The notes under the pieces are model-generated. The model was not told where the DNA came from and made no database searches. It worked only from the letters and a program-made list of their open reading frames with translations. Shown here piece by piece: positions 8,914 through 20,010 of a DNA stretch of 64,000 bases. This DNA is from Perkinsus olseni (Eukaryota; Perkinsozoa; Perkinsida), in assembly GCA_013115125.1 (NCBI GenBank), contig JABANN010000044.1, forward strand, positions 41,411-105,410, in the 5' to 3' direction. A program made the translations under genes and the position numbers. Each line of letters opens with the position of its first letter. Position 1 is the stretch's first letter.

Positions 8914-10483
8914 CTATCGCCTGGGAGACGGCCTCATAAAATACATAGAGGAGAGACCCTCTTTATAACGTCTAATACTACTCCTACTACTACTGTTATC
9001 ACCATAACTGTTATTAAGACGGGACTCCGTACTCACCTTGCCCGACACGTCCAAGGAGGCCTTCAACTCCCATCCCAGCTCCCTCAAAGCATCTATCATC
9101 GTTAATATTATCAAACCCGCAGCCAGTGCCGTCTGGGAGCGCATCGTATCATGAAAGGGCCAACCGGATAACATGAATTCCAAGGCCCTACCATACCATC
9201 GCGAACTCTCCACAACATCCACGGGTAGGTGGGGAGGTCCCAAGCTTGCACGCACGCGCGACGATACCTCCTTAACCACCCTGGTATCAGTACAGGTCAA
9301 CCTGACTCTGTCATAAGTGTGAAGGGAGAGGCAGAGCACCGGGGGAGTTGGGAGGGTTCGGAGGGCCATCGGAGGCCTGCGGAATATCATAAAGGACAGA
9401 TCAGCTAATTTACGACTACAATCTATCTTGGGCATGAGTTCGAATCCCAAGGACTGCATTATTCCAATTATTCTCCCCACCAGCATTCTAGCATCCACCG
9501 TATCAGTTCCCTCGGCCAACCATGGATACCCTCTCAGCTTCCACTGGTAACTCTTCCCATACATCCCTTCCTTCTGTACACCTCTGGGCCAGGTCTTGGC
9601 GATACCTCTGCCAATTTCGTCACGCGCCACGAAATCCAGAGACTGTCTGGGAGCGGGAATTAACCTGATATCATCACCGCTGTTGAGGCTGATGCCGAGG
9701 TAAGTCGAAGACTTTCCACCGCGGGCAAGCTCTTCCTGACCAATCGAAGGCATCTTGAAAACTAGGGTTGATTGTGACTCTTGCCGTGCTGATAGCGTAT
9801 ACGAACTCGTCAGAAGATACCCTCGGGCTCGGTCAAGCTCCTCACACATGCCGAGTACCATCTACCGGGCTGACACCGTTTCAACGCCTTCGGCTAGGAA
9901 TGGCCACGCCTCAAGTTTAAACTCGTACGTGCCAAAATACTCCGACTCCTTCGATATTTTCCAGGCGCGCGAAATCCCTCCTCGGATGGCATCTCGGACT
10001 GCCTTCACTTTCAGTGGTTCGTCGGCCAATAACATTCTAACGTCATCAGTATCATGGAAGCCTACCATAAGATTCCTTCCACGGTTCGACCCCTCATCAC
10101 TATCAATCCTCCGTAACACCCACCCCTGCAGGAAGTGGCGTTGAGAGAGATTAATCTCATCCACTACCTCCCACCCAGCCTGTTCGACTGCCCCCAAAAT
10201 GTTCATAACGACCCTTCGAGTGTTCGTGGTGTCCGGCCCAACAGCATCCCAAAGCCGTTCCCACAACGTGAATTTCTGTAAGCCCTGAGCCGTTGACGAC
10301 GACCCTTCCCTGATGATGGCAGCCGCCCCCACGGCCTTACGAACAGCCCGTATCACTTCCGGTGGGCACTTGAGGGCGTAGATGTGATAATAATCTGATA
10401 GTAGTAGAAGGCATAAGGAGGCCTTGAGGGGTCGGATGGAAGGGGTCCGCCACCGACAGAGAGGAGAGGACATTATTACCCAT
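8914..10483 (-). pseudogene. Tandem modular-repeat protein, copy 4, disrupted
   Basis: Homologous over its whole length to copies 2, 3 and 5. An ATG at 10483 gives MGNNVLSSLSVADPF and HPTPQGLL, matching the family start, but the reading must shift by one base near 10405-10425 to continue as LLLLSDYYHIYALKC. A second lesion is an in-frame TAG at 9862-9864 where paralogues read AR-Q-M; the residues on both sides (ETVSAR, MVLGMCEELDRARGY) align without a gap, so a CAG to TAG change is likely. The remaining modules are intact (YEFKLEAWPF, YQWKLRGYPW, LEFMLSGWPFHD). Either a young pseudogene, two assembly errors, or a decoded stop; a young pseudogene is the simplest reading. Confidence 0.75.
9612..9635. 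repeat. Variant of the GC-rich motif inside coding sequence
   Basis: AATTTCGTCACGCGCCACGA is an imperfect palindrome made of two facing half-motifs. It lies in copy 4, where it encodes DFVARDE on the minus strand. Paralogues have the same residue count at this place, so it is not an insertion. Confidence 0.4.
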
Positions 10484-10600
10484 GAGAAGTCAACTCTAAA
10501 AAGCCGACGCCCGCACAAACCACAACGCAACACCCTCATGAGTTGACAAAATTATGGTATGCACGCGTCACATAACCACTTTCATGCACATGTTGTTCTA

Positions 10601-12121
10601 CTACTTCTTACAGAAGTACATGGTAACCAGTCCCATCTTATGATAATGCTCTGATCTGCTGTAATTCTCATTGGCCGTCCTGTGGTCACGATAGAACTTC
10701 CCCGACACATCCAGGGCCGCCCTGAACTCCCATCCGACCCCTTCAAGGGCATTCAAAAGGTTGACCAACAGTAGTCCACAACACAGCACCGACTGTGAGT
10801 TGGCCTTCCCCGGCTGAAAGGCCGGTACCTTCAACTTCATCGTGACACCCTTGCCGTACTTCCCACAGGAGTCTGTTGCTAGCTCCACGTTAATGCATGG
10901 AGGACCCAGGATGCCATTGACGACCTTGGCGAGGGTCTCGAGGGAGGACTCGTCGGTGCTCGATAATCTTATCTCATCCTTGTCATGGAAAGATACACAA
11001 AGGAGCGGTATGCACGCATGCGCATTGTCATCTGATGGTATCGAACCCGCAACCTTTCGCATGACAATCGTGGACATATCAGAAAGCTTCCCACTACAGT
11101 CGAATGCTGTCATGAGCTCGAACCCTCTAGACCAGAAGTGACCTAAGATTCGCCCGATCAAGAGCTGTGCATCAATCTCCACAGGCCCCTTCGCAGACCA
11201 CGGGCTGCCCTTCAACTGCCATTGATACGAACCTCCGTAAACCCCCTTCGTTTCGATCCCATACGGCCAAGCCTCGGTCAAGCACAGCTCAAGCGATGGT
11301 CCGAGGTCCTCCGCGAGAGCATCGCCCGGGGTGGTGTAGATGCGTATCTTATCTTCATCGTGGAGGCTAACACCAACGTAGATGGTATCTTTCGGCTGCT
11401 GCTGGTTGTCGCCTTGGGAGTAGAAGATAAGGCTTGACTTAGAGTACTGATTATTAGATAATTTCACAGATCTGGTCACTATGTTACCATAGCACTTCTC
11501 GAGCTCACAAGATACCGCCAAGACCATCTGCCTCACGGCGACTGTGCCCTCCTCCTCAGCGAGAAAGGGATGCCCAGCTAGCTTCATCAACCGACCATCG
11601 GGAGTATCTTCCTCTTTTTCGACCTTCAAAGTCGAAGATATGCCCTTAATGATAGCATCAGCCTTCCTGTCGCCCTCATCATCAGTATCGTGGACTACCA
11701 GACGGACGTCGGCCTTGTCATGTAACCCAAGAAGGCAGCTCTCTCCCTGCGCAAGAGGGTCCCGCTTCTTCAGGACCCATACTTGCATGAAGGTTGTTCG
11801 CGACATGCCAGCATCGACCTCAAGATACCATCCAACCTCGCGAAGGGCGTCTATCAATCTAACCACGGCCTGCTCGCCCTTACCGCCGCTGCCAGTCCAG
11901 ATGGAACTCCCAAAAGTGAACTTGTACAGACCAGTAGACTTCTTCGAAGGCCCCTCACTTTTAATGTCTCCAAATGAGGTCCTCACCGCTGCCTTGACCA
12001 CATCCGGGCACTTCAAGGCATAGAGATCGTGCTTGCCACTGAGGACTAGTGCACAGTAGCCATGCTCAGTAGGCTCGTTCGGACGATTGTCTCGAAGACC
12101 TCCGAGGCCTCCGGCACCCAT
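10601..12121 (-). CDS. Tandem modular-repeat protein, copy 5 (predicted N-myristoylated)
   Basis: About 506 residues in one exon; the ATG at 12121 gives MGAGGLGGLRDNRPNEPTEH, again a Met-Gly start followed by the conserved PTxxGYCALVL. Four modules carry signatures YKFTFGSSIW, MKLAGHPFLA, YQWQLKGSPWSA and VTMKLKVPAFQP. Strand signatures KADVRLVV, EDKIRIYT and KDEIRLSS mark modules 2 to 4. It is the 5'-most member of the array and lies head to head with the palmitoyltransferase gene at 12311, about 190 bp away. An upstream in-frame ATG at 12220 would overlap that spacer and lacks conservation, so I did not use it. Confidence 0.8.
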   Translation of the reverse strand: MGAGGLGGLRDNRPNEPTEHGYCALVLSGKHDLYALKCPDVVKAAVRTSFGDIKSEGPSKKSTGLYKFTFGSSIWTGSGGKGEQAVVRLIDALREVGWYLEVDAGMSRTTFMQVWVLKKRDPLAQGESCLLGLHDKADVRLVVHDTDDEGDRKADAIIKGISSTLKVEKEEDTPDGRLMKLAGHPFLAEEEGTVAVRQMVLAVSCELEKCYGNIVTRSVKLSNNQYSKSSLIFYSQGDNQQQPKDTIYVGVSLHDEDKIRIYTTPGDALAEDLGPSLELCLTEAWPYGIETKGVYGGSYQWQLKGSPWSAKGPVEIDAQLLIGRILGHFWSRGFELMTAFDCSGKLSDMSTIVMRKVAGSIPSDDNAHACIPLLCVSFHDKDEIRLSSTDESSLETLAKVVNGILGPPCINVELATDSCGKYGKGVTMKLKVPAFQPGKANSQSVLCCGLLLVNLLNALEGVGWEFRAALDVSGKFYRDHRTANENYSRSEHYHKMGLVTMYFCKK

Positions 12122-12310
12122 TGTGTGATGAAGAAGAGGAAAGCCCTGGAAAGCTGATCTGACTATGGACAACAGTGGAGGGCGTATGGGCTTGCATAGG
12201 CTGCCCTGCCGCGAGGCCACGGCTACAGTGACCTATTGAATAGGATATCGCGTCTCCTACTACGCGAGTGAGGGAGCAATCATCGGGGCGCGCGCTACTT
12301 ACGCTGTCCC
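12122..12310. promoter_or_regulatory. Divergent intergenic region between array copy 5 and the DHHC gene
   Basis: A 189-bp spacer separates the two proposed start codons, which face away from each other. It probably contains both promoters. It includes GGGGCGCGCGC (about 12285-12295). No TATA-like box is convincing. Confidence 0.45.
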
Positions 12311-14725
12311 ATGGCCGCGGCGGCGGCAGAAGACAACGCAGGACCGCCTGAGTGGTCATTAGTACGAGATGCGGCATCTACCAGCAGTACCTCACTGGAT
12401 AAAGGCACCATTCATATTGCTGTGGCAGGTAGATCATCATGGACGAGAGTCGACCTAAAGACACTTCTCTCAGTTGCCCAATCGGATCGGCTACCGCGTG
12501 GGAAGGTGTTTTGATTTATCGATCAAGTTGATGGGACCAGCATTGGTACGGAGTATCTTTCTTCTCTGCCAATGACCAGCTCGACCTCCTTAGATACTAC
12601 TAGCGTTCTCCCTTTACGGTTTTTGTACCTACACCTACTTCGCGGTTATCATCCACTACTACAACACGGCATGGGTCTGGCTCGGCGCCACTGCCGTTGG
12701 CCTCTTCCTCTTCATCAATATGATATACAATTACGTCCAGGTGGGGTCGTTTTTGCAATTTTTCCATCAGAATCCACACTGCATCTCAGGCGGCCCGAAC
12801 CTCCCCTGGAGTGCCACCTGTGTGTGACCCCGAGGCCCCAGCCGGCAACGAGGGGGGTAGGAGTACCACACCAAGCGTTCATCATCATCGCTGTCTTCTC
12901 AGATCCTGAGGAGTTCGCCCTGCAGAACGCACTACAGCTCCGGTTGTCCAAGTACGGCAAAGGCTATCAAGGATTCGCCGATAGTGACAGCTCGGGTGAG
13001 TCTGGTGGTGAATGAACAATACTGAGATAGTGGTATCAGAGGCAACTTAATCGATACACATTGCGATTCGTTCAAATCGCTGGTGGGTTCTCTCTGGTCG
13101 GATCGTGTTCGTAGAAGTCCGGATGGATCACTCGGATGGATGCCGATCATGTGTATTTATCAGTTGGAGAGTCGACTCCCTACGTACGGGTTTTAGATGA
13201 TGACGATAATGCCAGCAGCATGAAGCCGTCTTCGCCGACCCTCTTCCCGCTCTGTCGGAAGTGCAACAGGTGGTCAGAGGGGATGGGGTTGGTTCAAAAG
13301 TGACAGGTGTTCGGAGTGAGCAGTTTGTTCGTCATAAAGTAATCGCTGAACTTTAGCAAGAGTAGCAGGATTTGGAATATGTACGGTAGCCCTCCTCGAC
13401 TAGACGGAACAATGACCACTCCGAAAGATGAAGTTTCTCTCATCCCGACTGTAGTCGTGGATCCCAAGTATTCCTGCGATGAAAGTTGATCGGCAGAACA
13501 GTATTTCTACGGCGCGTCGGAACCATAAACTTTTCTCACGTGCAGGTACAAGCCACCCCGAGCGCATCATTGTTCAGTATGTAAAGTATGTGTATTGAAG
13601 ATGGACCATCACTGCCCATGGCTTAACAATTGTGTTGGGCATCGGAACTACAAGTAGTAGCCACCTTTGGTAGAACTAACTTGCGTGAATGGATCGACAC
13701 TTCCTCCGCGAAAGTAGTGTGACGCTCGGATTTTCGCAGAGAACTTAGCAGGGAAGGCGTCAACGCGTCACAAAAATGAGGCCACTGTGCCACGCGAGCA
13801 ATCGAATCACGATGTGGCGTAGTGGCCTCATCTTCGTATGTTATATTCTTTTTCTACAAGACTGTATCCGCGATATTCCTCGATGGAAAGTCCCCCTCTC
13901 CAGTACGCGCTCTATTCGGTTGATTCTCAAACGTTTGGGTGAAAAAATAACATGCTTGGCAGATGAATAACCGTTGGTTAGATTATTAAAATGTCGCCTG
14001 TGTAATGCGGTTTAACATTAGATGCCGTTATCGTCTTCTCCGTTGAAAGATACTTTTACCTCTTCCTGCTGTACCTCGAGCTGTGCTGTCTCTTCGTGGT
14101 CCTCTTATTTTTCGAACCGTTCTCTACGGCGATGTTTCCTACACGAGGGTCCCCTCGATGGAATATCTCCATTGGCTATAAGCAGGTAATAATTTCGTGG
14201 CGCGCGACACAGTGTGACTTTTCCTGTTGCTCTTTTCAGGCGGTGGCGATGTCCTTCGTTATTTGCCTGGCCATTGCCATTGCCGTTGGCATCCTTCTCG
14301 GATTTCACACGTACCTAGTTCTCACGAACCAGACGACCATAGACTTCCAGTCTAACGTCCGGGAGGCCAGGCTAGCGAAGCAACAGGGAAGGTTGTTCAT
14401 GTAATGCGGGTGCTGCCGCTCTGGGTATTTTCATATCCCAATGCTCCGCTCAGCAACCCCTTCGATCTGGGACGGGCGAGGAATTTCCATCAAGTTTTTG
14501 GAGACTACAGTTTCTGGTCATTCCGGTGGATGATACCATGGGCAAATTCAAAGGTGAGCATTTGTCGCGCGCCGCGAAATTCGAATGAGCTGCCATCCTC
14601 AGCCGGCACCTAATTGTGATGGATACTTGTGGCCCACCATCGGCACGAGAGGGGCCCTTCGAGGCAGCGGAGGTCATCGGAGGACTGTCTATCGGCACGC
14701 CGGCGGTCAGCAGCCGGCTGAGTGA
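12311..14725 (+). CDS. DHHC-type protein S-palmitoyltransferase
   Basis: Multi-exon integral-membrane S-acyltransferase that attaches palmitate to cysteines. Exons, in order: [15 protein letters not shown] start; two membrane helices from about 12590 ([19 protein letters not shown] and [13 protein letters not shown]); a linker with ACC-T/AT-CCT join; the cysteine-rich domain at about 13200-13265 ([10 protein letters not shown]) and 13547-13650 ([20 protein letters not shown] then [15 protein letters not shown]) with an intact DHHC catalytic tetrad; third helix around 14050-14110 ([20 protein letters not shown]); fourth helix 14240-14310; the TTxE-like motif as [10 protein letters not shown]; and the C-terminal PaCCT-like [17 protein letters not shown] near 14455-14505. 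Introns at 14186-14239 and 14554-14602 both hold the GC-rich motif. The stop is at 14723-14725. The family is certain; exon 1 is less so. Confidence 0.88.
14186..14239 (+). repeat. 54-nt intron starting with the GC-rich motif (copy 3)
   Basis: The intron begins GTAAT then AATTTCGTGGCGCGCGA and ends CTCTTTTCAG. The flanking exons (ISIGYKQ and [10 protein letters not shown]) join in phase 0. The first 22 nt are identical to the 5' end of an exportin-7 intron at 46867. Length is divisible by three with no stop. Confidence 0.85.
14554..14602 (+). repeat. 49-nt intron with inverted GC-rich motif (copy 4)
   Basis: GT-AG intron between PWANSK and [10 protein letters not shown] of the DHHC gene. The motif is present in reverse, TCGCGCGCCGCGAAATT, starting 11 nt after the donor. 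Confidence 0.8.
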
Positions 14726-14842
14726 AGCTTTGTCGTTGATTATGCATATAATATTAATAATGATACAGTTTACACATCATCACGCCTTGTTGAGTTCTCT
14801 ATTCAATTGCAGTCGATCGTAGTAGTGTTAGTTGTCATTATC

Positions 14843-16818
14843 ATGACTACCCCTCCAGGCCCTACCAGCGGTGCCTCCCCCGGGCCAGAGATGGTGGATG
14901 ATCATGAAGAGGTTAAGTAAGTAGAGCTGGAACGTATCTTTGATGACCGCTCGAAGCCCGTCGAATTTAGACCGTGAGCGTTAGTCATAGAATTTTAATG
15001 GCAAATTTCCGTAATCGAAAGTCCGATGATGGTTTGAGTTTCTATCTGTATCGCTGTCATTCAGACCTGCCGCCACCACCGGAGAGGTGACGGCCGAGGC
15101 AGCGGAGACTGTGGGAAGTGGAAGTCCCTTCTCCTGCTCCTGGTCCTCCACCGAGAGCAGCAGCAGCGGCTACCACGTGAGAGCAGCGGGTCGAATGAGG
15201 CCTCACCGTCATGCAGGCCATCGAACGACGGCTGTGCGATGCTGTCTTCCTCATGCTGGAACTTGCTGATGTCGAGAAGGAGGCGGCCCGTTCAGACGAC
15301 ATCCGACAAGTAGGGTTGGTCTGGCGCAGCCACCGTTGAGGAATTGCAAGATAGCAAGATCCCATGGTCAGGTCCTTGTGGAGCGGTTGCGTGGAGTAGT
15401 ATCTGACCTCCTTATATCGGGAGACCAAGACGCTGCTGAGGGAGCCCCAGCCTGCACCCATCTAGCGTCCGCCCTCAATTTGGTTGCTAGAGTTTTCGAC
15501 CATCTGGAGGGGGGCCGAGAGGGAATGCTGCCTGCGGTGCGTTCTAGGGAGAGCTCCGACGTCGCACTTTCGTGTTCACAAAATTGTGTGCTTCTTCATT
15601 CTTCAAACGTTGGGAATCTGTGAGAGCACTCAGATCAACTAGGAACAGGAGACTGGCGCCAGTGACTCTTCACACAGTCCTTATAGATTCTATTCCGAGC
15701 TCGATGGTCTGGGTGTATCCTTGCAGTTGGTTTCTTGATGCAGGCCTTGCTGGCTCTCCGTGGTGTGGTGGCGGCCTGCCCCCTCACCGAGCATTCACCC
15801 GATAGGATGACCGCGGAGGCCCAGGACGGCATCCTCGCGGCTGCTGGCATAGTCTATGTTGGGCTTGCCCTGTACGCATCCCCCTCCCTCCGCTACCGCC
15901 GTGTCACCACCTCTCGACAGGTACCAGAATCGTGAGGAGCCGTGCGCCGCTACTCGGTCGAGGGCCCAGGATGGACTTGGATTTTTACACCGTTCCAGCG
16001 ATGTTCGGGAAGAGTTTGAAGTGTAGCCAACGGAGGCGCCTTTGATGGCCTTGATCAGCTTTGCCTCAGTTACGTCAGTCGGCTGTACAGGGAGGTGCAC
16101 TTCCCGCATAGTGAAGGCAGTGAGTGGCCCGAAGCCACCGGCCTGGTGCGGTTGATCAGACGGCTGAATGATCTAGTGTGGGCGGCTGAGGTTACTGACA
16201 GTGATGCGGTGAGTGGTTGATCGAGGTTTGGTACCATAAATCGCCTTATTCAGGAGAACTTCACCCATCCGGTTGTGTGCTTGCCGGGCAGCAAGGTGGT
16301 GATAGCTCCTGTTAGCGAGTGCCTGGAGGGCATCAGGAAGGGCGGAGCGACGCTCCTCGATTTTAATGTCACTAAGGTTGATCATGACGTCATCTACACT
16401 ATGTGGTTCTCATCGGACGTAGGCCGTGGGCATGCATGCATACCACTCCTTTCGCAACTCTTTTCAGGACGGCTCCATAAGGTGGCAGCTGGACTACACC
16501 TATGATCACTTCCTCGATCTCTCTCGTCGTTTGGCGAAGACCAGCCCGAGCTGTCCGCCCCTGCCGTCCACGAAGTACTCCATCATCACCACGATACTCA
16601 ATCATGATGACGAGATTGACGATCGACTGGCCAGCGACCTCGGCCACTGGGTAGGGCGTGTCACCAGCCACTGCCCCTGTACTGTCTGTTGGCAGGTGAA
16701 GGACATCGTGAAGTCGGAGAGGGGCCCCATTGTGGAACAGGCCTTCGGGCTCGGGGCGGCCCTGAGGAGAACTGGAGGGAGCAGCTCAGATCAATGGTTT
16801 GAGGATCATCAAAGTTGA
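14843..16818 (+). CDS. Helical protein with possible PX domain
   Basis: About eight exons starting MTTPPGPTSGASPGPEM. Segments in order: a Ser-rich N-terminus; helix AIERRLCDAVFLMLELADVE (after a 40-nt intron); SHGQVLVERLRGVVSDLLIS; ALLALRGVVAACPLTEHSPD (about 15740-15918); LYREVHFPHSEGSEWPEATG; and ENFTHPVVCLPGSKVVIAPV. The end contains VDHDVIYTMWFSSD joined to DGSIRWQLDYTYDHFLDLSR, which has the W-x-(R/D)-Y-x-x-F-x-x-L pattern of a PX phosphoinositide-binding domain, followed by a Pro-containing loop (TSPSCPPLPS). The basic residue expected in the PX RRY motif is replaced (QLDY), so lipid binding is doubtful. The final exon ends SSSDQWFEDHQS. Exon joins were made by frame and splice consensus. 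Confidence 0.5.
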
Positions 16819-17528
16819 TTAATATTAACATGCAGCATGCAGGGAAGTTCCGTTAGCGTTGATATTGTTGCGTTGGCGACACGGAGTGGTGAGAGAGGGA
16901 AACAGGGATAGTCCCAGAAAGAAAAGGGCGATGAGAACGACGGAAGGAACCCTCGCTGGCGGCTCCAATTGAGCCGTCATCGCCCGACAAGGTCAAATGT
17001 TGTTCGGGTCACTCGGATACCGGTTTGTTGATGAATACACCTCCCCCCCCCCTCCACCAACTCTCACCATATCCGATTCTTTTTTGGGTTGGTGCGCTGT
17101 CACCTGGTCACCGAGTGCTGCGACTTAGGATAGTATGTTCTTATGATTCGCAGAATATAACCTGCACGTTCCAGGGCCTAACTCTTCGTAGTGAGAACTC
17201 CGGAAGTCGTAAGAAATTTTCTCCACTAATTCTTGGCGTACATGGGTCAAGATTAGGTGCAAAGTTATAGATATACTACCCCAGTAAAAGTTGGTATTTT
17301 GGGGCGGCGCGATTTTGAGCCGTGAATGCTAACAAGCTGTGGAGGGGTGTAGGTATTCGGTACACATTTTCGGGTCTTTACGACTCTCCAAGTAATATGT
17401 GAAATGAAGGGAGGCAATGCGCTGAATGTGACTGAGGACAGCTTCCGTAGTTGAGTGACCGTCATTTGAGCAGCAACCTTCGGAAGGAGTGGCCTTGGAC
17501 TCGAATCAGTCTGGAGCTGCCATCACCA
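16819..17528 (+). other. Intergenic region, no supported gene
   Basis: About 700 bp with AT-rich patches, a C-tract near 17041-17053, and a partial GC-rich motif (GGGGCGGCGCGATTTT near 17300). Short open frames occur on both strands but show no splice or family support. Confidence 0.4.
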
Positions 17529-19763
17529 ATGGCTGAGGTTAATACTGTGTTAGACAGGATGAAGGCAAGGTGTGGTAGGCGGGGCTACAACGTGAATGGC
17601 AGTATACCGGAGAACACAACTTGGGAGGGCATTGCTGAGCTATTAAGGCCGCCTGGGGCTCATCGGACCTCCACACAAATGGACAGTGGAGTCGCTCATG
17701 CTGGGGAGGAGACAATCTCTCACGGGCCGAAAAGAGAAGTGAGCTTGAGAACGTCGGACGGTTATGGATTGGGCTGCCGTCCTTAGGGCACTCGAGAGAG
17801 GCTGCAGAGCACACCCGAGGAGAGGGCTTATGAGATCTTGATGGAAACAAGGGACCGCATATCATCACTCGAGGCCTCCGCCGCCGCCGACCCTTCCGCC
17901 CCAGGTGAGCGCACCATGCGGTGTGATGATTGATGATGGCTCTCAGGTGCGTCTGCTGGGTACCGGTCAACATACCTGCACATCGCCAAGGCTCATCAGG
18001 AGCTCCTCCACACTCTACAGGGGTTCCACACACGCAGTCGACCAGCTGCGGTCCAGACCGGTCCAGCCGAGGCCCCCGCCCCTCTAGTAGTGCCTCCTGA
18101 GAGCGGCGAAGAGCTGCGAGACCTCCCGAACGAGCTCGAGTTCAGCTTCGACTCGCCGCCCCAGAAGCCGGCGGATTCCAGTGGTCGCTCGGGGGGCGTG
18201 TGGAGGTCTCCGTACACCGACGAAAGCGGCCACGCATCCACAAGCGTGCGTCCACTTAGAGAAGCAGCAGCGTCACCGGAGAGCTCTGCTAACCTTAGCG
18301 TGATCACTGCTTCAACTGAGGAGGAGCAGGAGGGGGCGTTGAAGGCTTCCATGTCTCAAGCTATCGTTGCTGAGCTCCTCAGTGGCACTGTGAACACGAT
18401 GGCAGCTGTCGACGAGGAAGATGAACCCGACCCACGCCGATTGTGGGGCATCAAAGATACGGCATCAACGGCTGACCAGCGAGCCGGCGTTGTCAAAGAG
18501 GACCTTCCAAATGGGTCGAGGGGAACCGCTGTTGATGGCCATGATGACTCGGATTGTATGCGGGCAGAGGAGATGGCGTACTCGGTGGAATTGAGCGCAG
18601 AGGACGACATCGCTGCTGATGGCGATGATCATAAGCCGCCTGAGGAAGCAGCGAGATGGTCCAGGGACGTGCTGATGGACGACGAGCCGGCCAATACTGG
18701 CGAACAAGGGTCAACAACCCGAAGGAGTTCAGCAGAGGCCGGCCAGTCCGATGCTGTCATACCTGCCGTTGATCAGGCTAAGCAGAAGGGCTTGGGCGAG
18801 AGCAGGACGGCAGAGGCCTTCAATAGCGACCTGGCGGGAGGGGCAGTGGAGGGGTATGAGGAAGGACCGAGATCCAGTGATGAAGTAAAGGGCACTGAGA
18901 GGAGCCAGGGGGAGGAGACAGACGAGGCAAGCGAGGGCTTCGGTGAGCCGATGACCATGATCGAGAAGCTGGCAGCAGCCAAGGAACGTATCGAGGAAAG
19001 CTACGCCGACTCTGCCCACCCCAGACAGGTCGCCTCAGTGCTCTTGGCTGATTGCTATACCATACATGAAGGCCCCTCGCTTGGGACCGGGGAGGCAGAA
19101 GATGCCGTTGACGGGCCGAGCAGTGGGGGCCACGTGGCAGCGGCGATGGAGGACGAGAAAGAACATCGGGATGGGAGCTCGGGAGGGGAGCAGGGCCGAG
19201 GGGAGGTCGAACGGGAGACACCCGAGGAGGACCGACCTGAGGGTCTGTTCAAGGAGGGCTCCGGCGTTGATGGCGGAGCTAAGGTACTCCTACCGAACCC
19301 TGAAACTCCCCACATCGCGGTAGAGGATCAGGACGGGGATCATCCGATCCCTGTGGAAGCGCTGGTAGAACACCCGGGTACGGCAGAAGCATCGGCTACG
19401 GAGGAAGAAGGGCAGACGACGACGGAAGAGTTATCAAACACCCCAACCGTGAGGACGGCCAGACCAGTGGCCAAGAACCTCGGTATAGTGGACACGTTCG
19501 ACAGGCTAGTTCGGCAGGCCAGGGCCCACGCACAGCCCCCTCGCGCCGCCCAGTCCCCACCTCCAAGGACCCGCATGCCAGGGGAGATCCCGACGGCGGC
19601 GGCGGCGGCGGGCGGGGGAGGAGTCTTACAGACGCGACGGTACTACCATCTACCCGAGTTCATATCGAAGGGGCAGAAGACCCTGAAGGTAACAGTATCG
19701 AAGAAAAGGCTTCTGGGAGGCGGCAGAGGCGGGAAGAAGCTGTTCGACCCTGACCCCTTCTGA
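17529..19763 (+). CDS. Long acidic, low-complexity protein (unrecognised)
   Basis: The proposed start at 17529 gives MAEVNTVLDRMKARCGRRGY. Introns of 45-50 nt follow at about 17738-17786 and 17905-17946 (joining GPKRE, GTRERLQSTPEERAYEILME, and GASAGYRSTYLHIAKAHQEL). The large last exon from about 17947 is rich in Glu, Asp, Ser and Gly (for example ELRDLPNELEFSFDSPP; EEGQTTTEELSNTPTVRTAR). The C-terminus turns basic and more conserved-looking: LGIVDTFDRLVRQARAHAQP, a Pro/Ala/Gly tract, then RYYHLPEFISKGQKTLKVTV and GGRGGKKLFDPDPF. No domain is recognised. It could be a scaffold whose acidic middle is disordered. The reading frame over 1.6 kb without stops and the GC-rich codons support a real gene. 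Confidence 0.7.
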
Positions 19764-20010
19764 AGAGCGCTTTTGTGTGCCTGCTAGCTTTGAACCATGC
19801 TCATCGATTGTACAAGTTAACGTTGCGGAGTTATTGAGTAACGACTCGCCACTGTACTTGTCAAGACCCACAACCCCTAATGAAATCATGATCGGGTATT
19901 AAACAAAGGAGTGGTACTCACCTACTCGCCGCCTCACACAAGCAGGCCAACACCAGCATTAATGACTGTGAACTCAAGTCGATACTGATGGATGATATGC
20001 GGCACAGGTC

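Noticed and set aside
5885-9455. Repeated TTCGAATCCC strings suggesting tRNA T-arms in the array
   Set aside because: They are the conserved codons for LGFELM in module 3 of each paralogue, read on the opposite strand.
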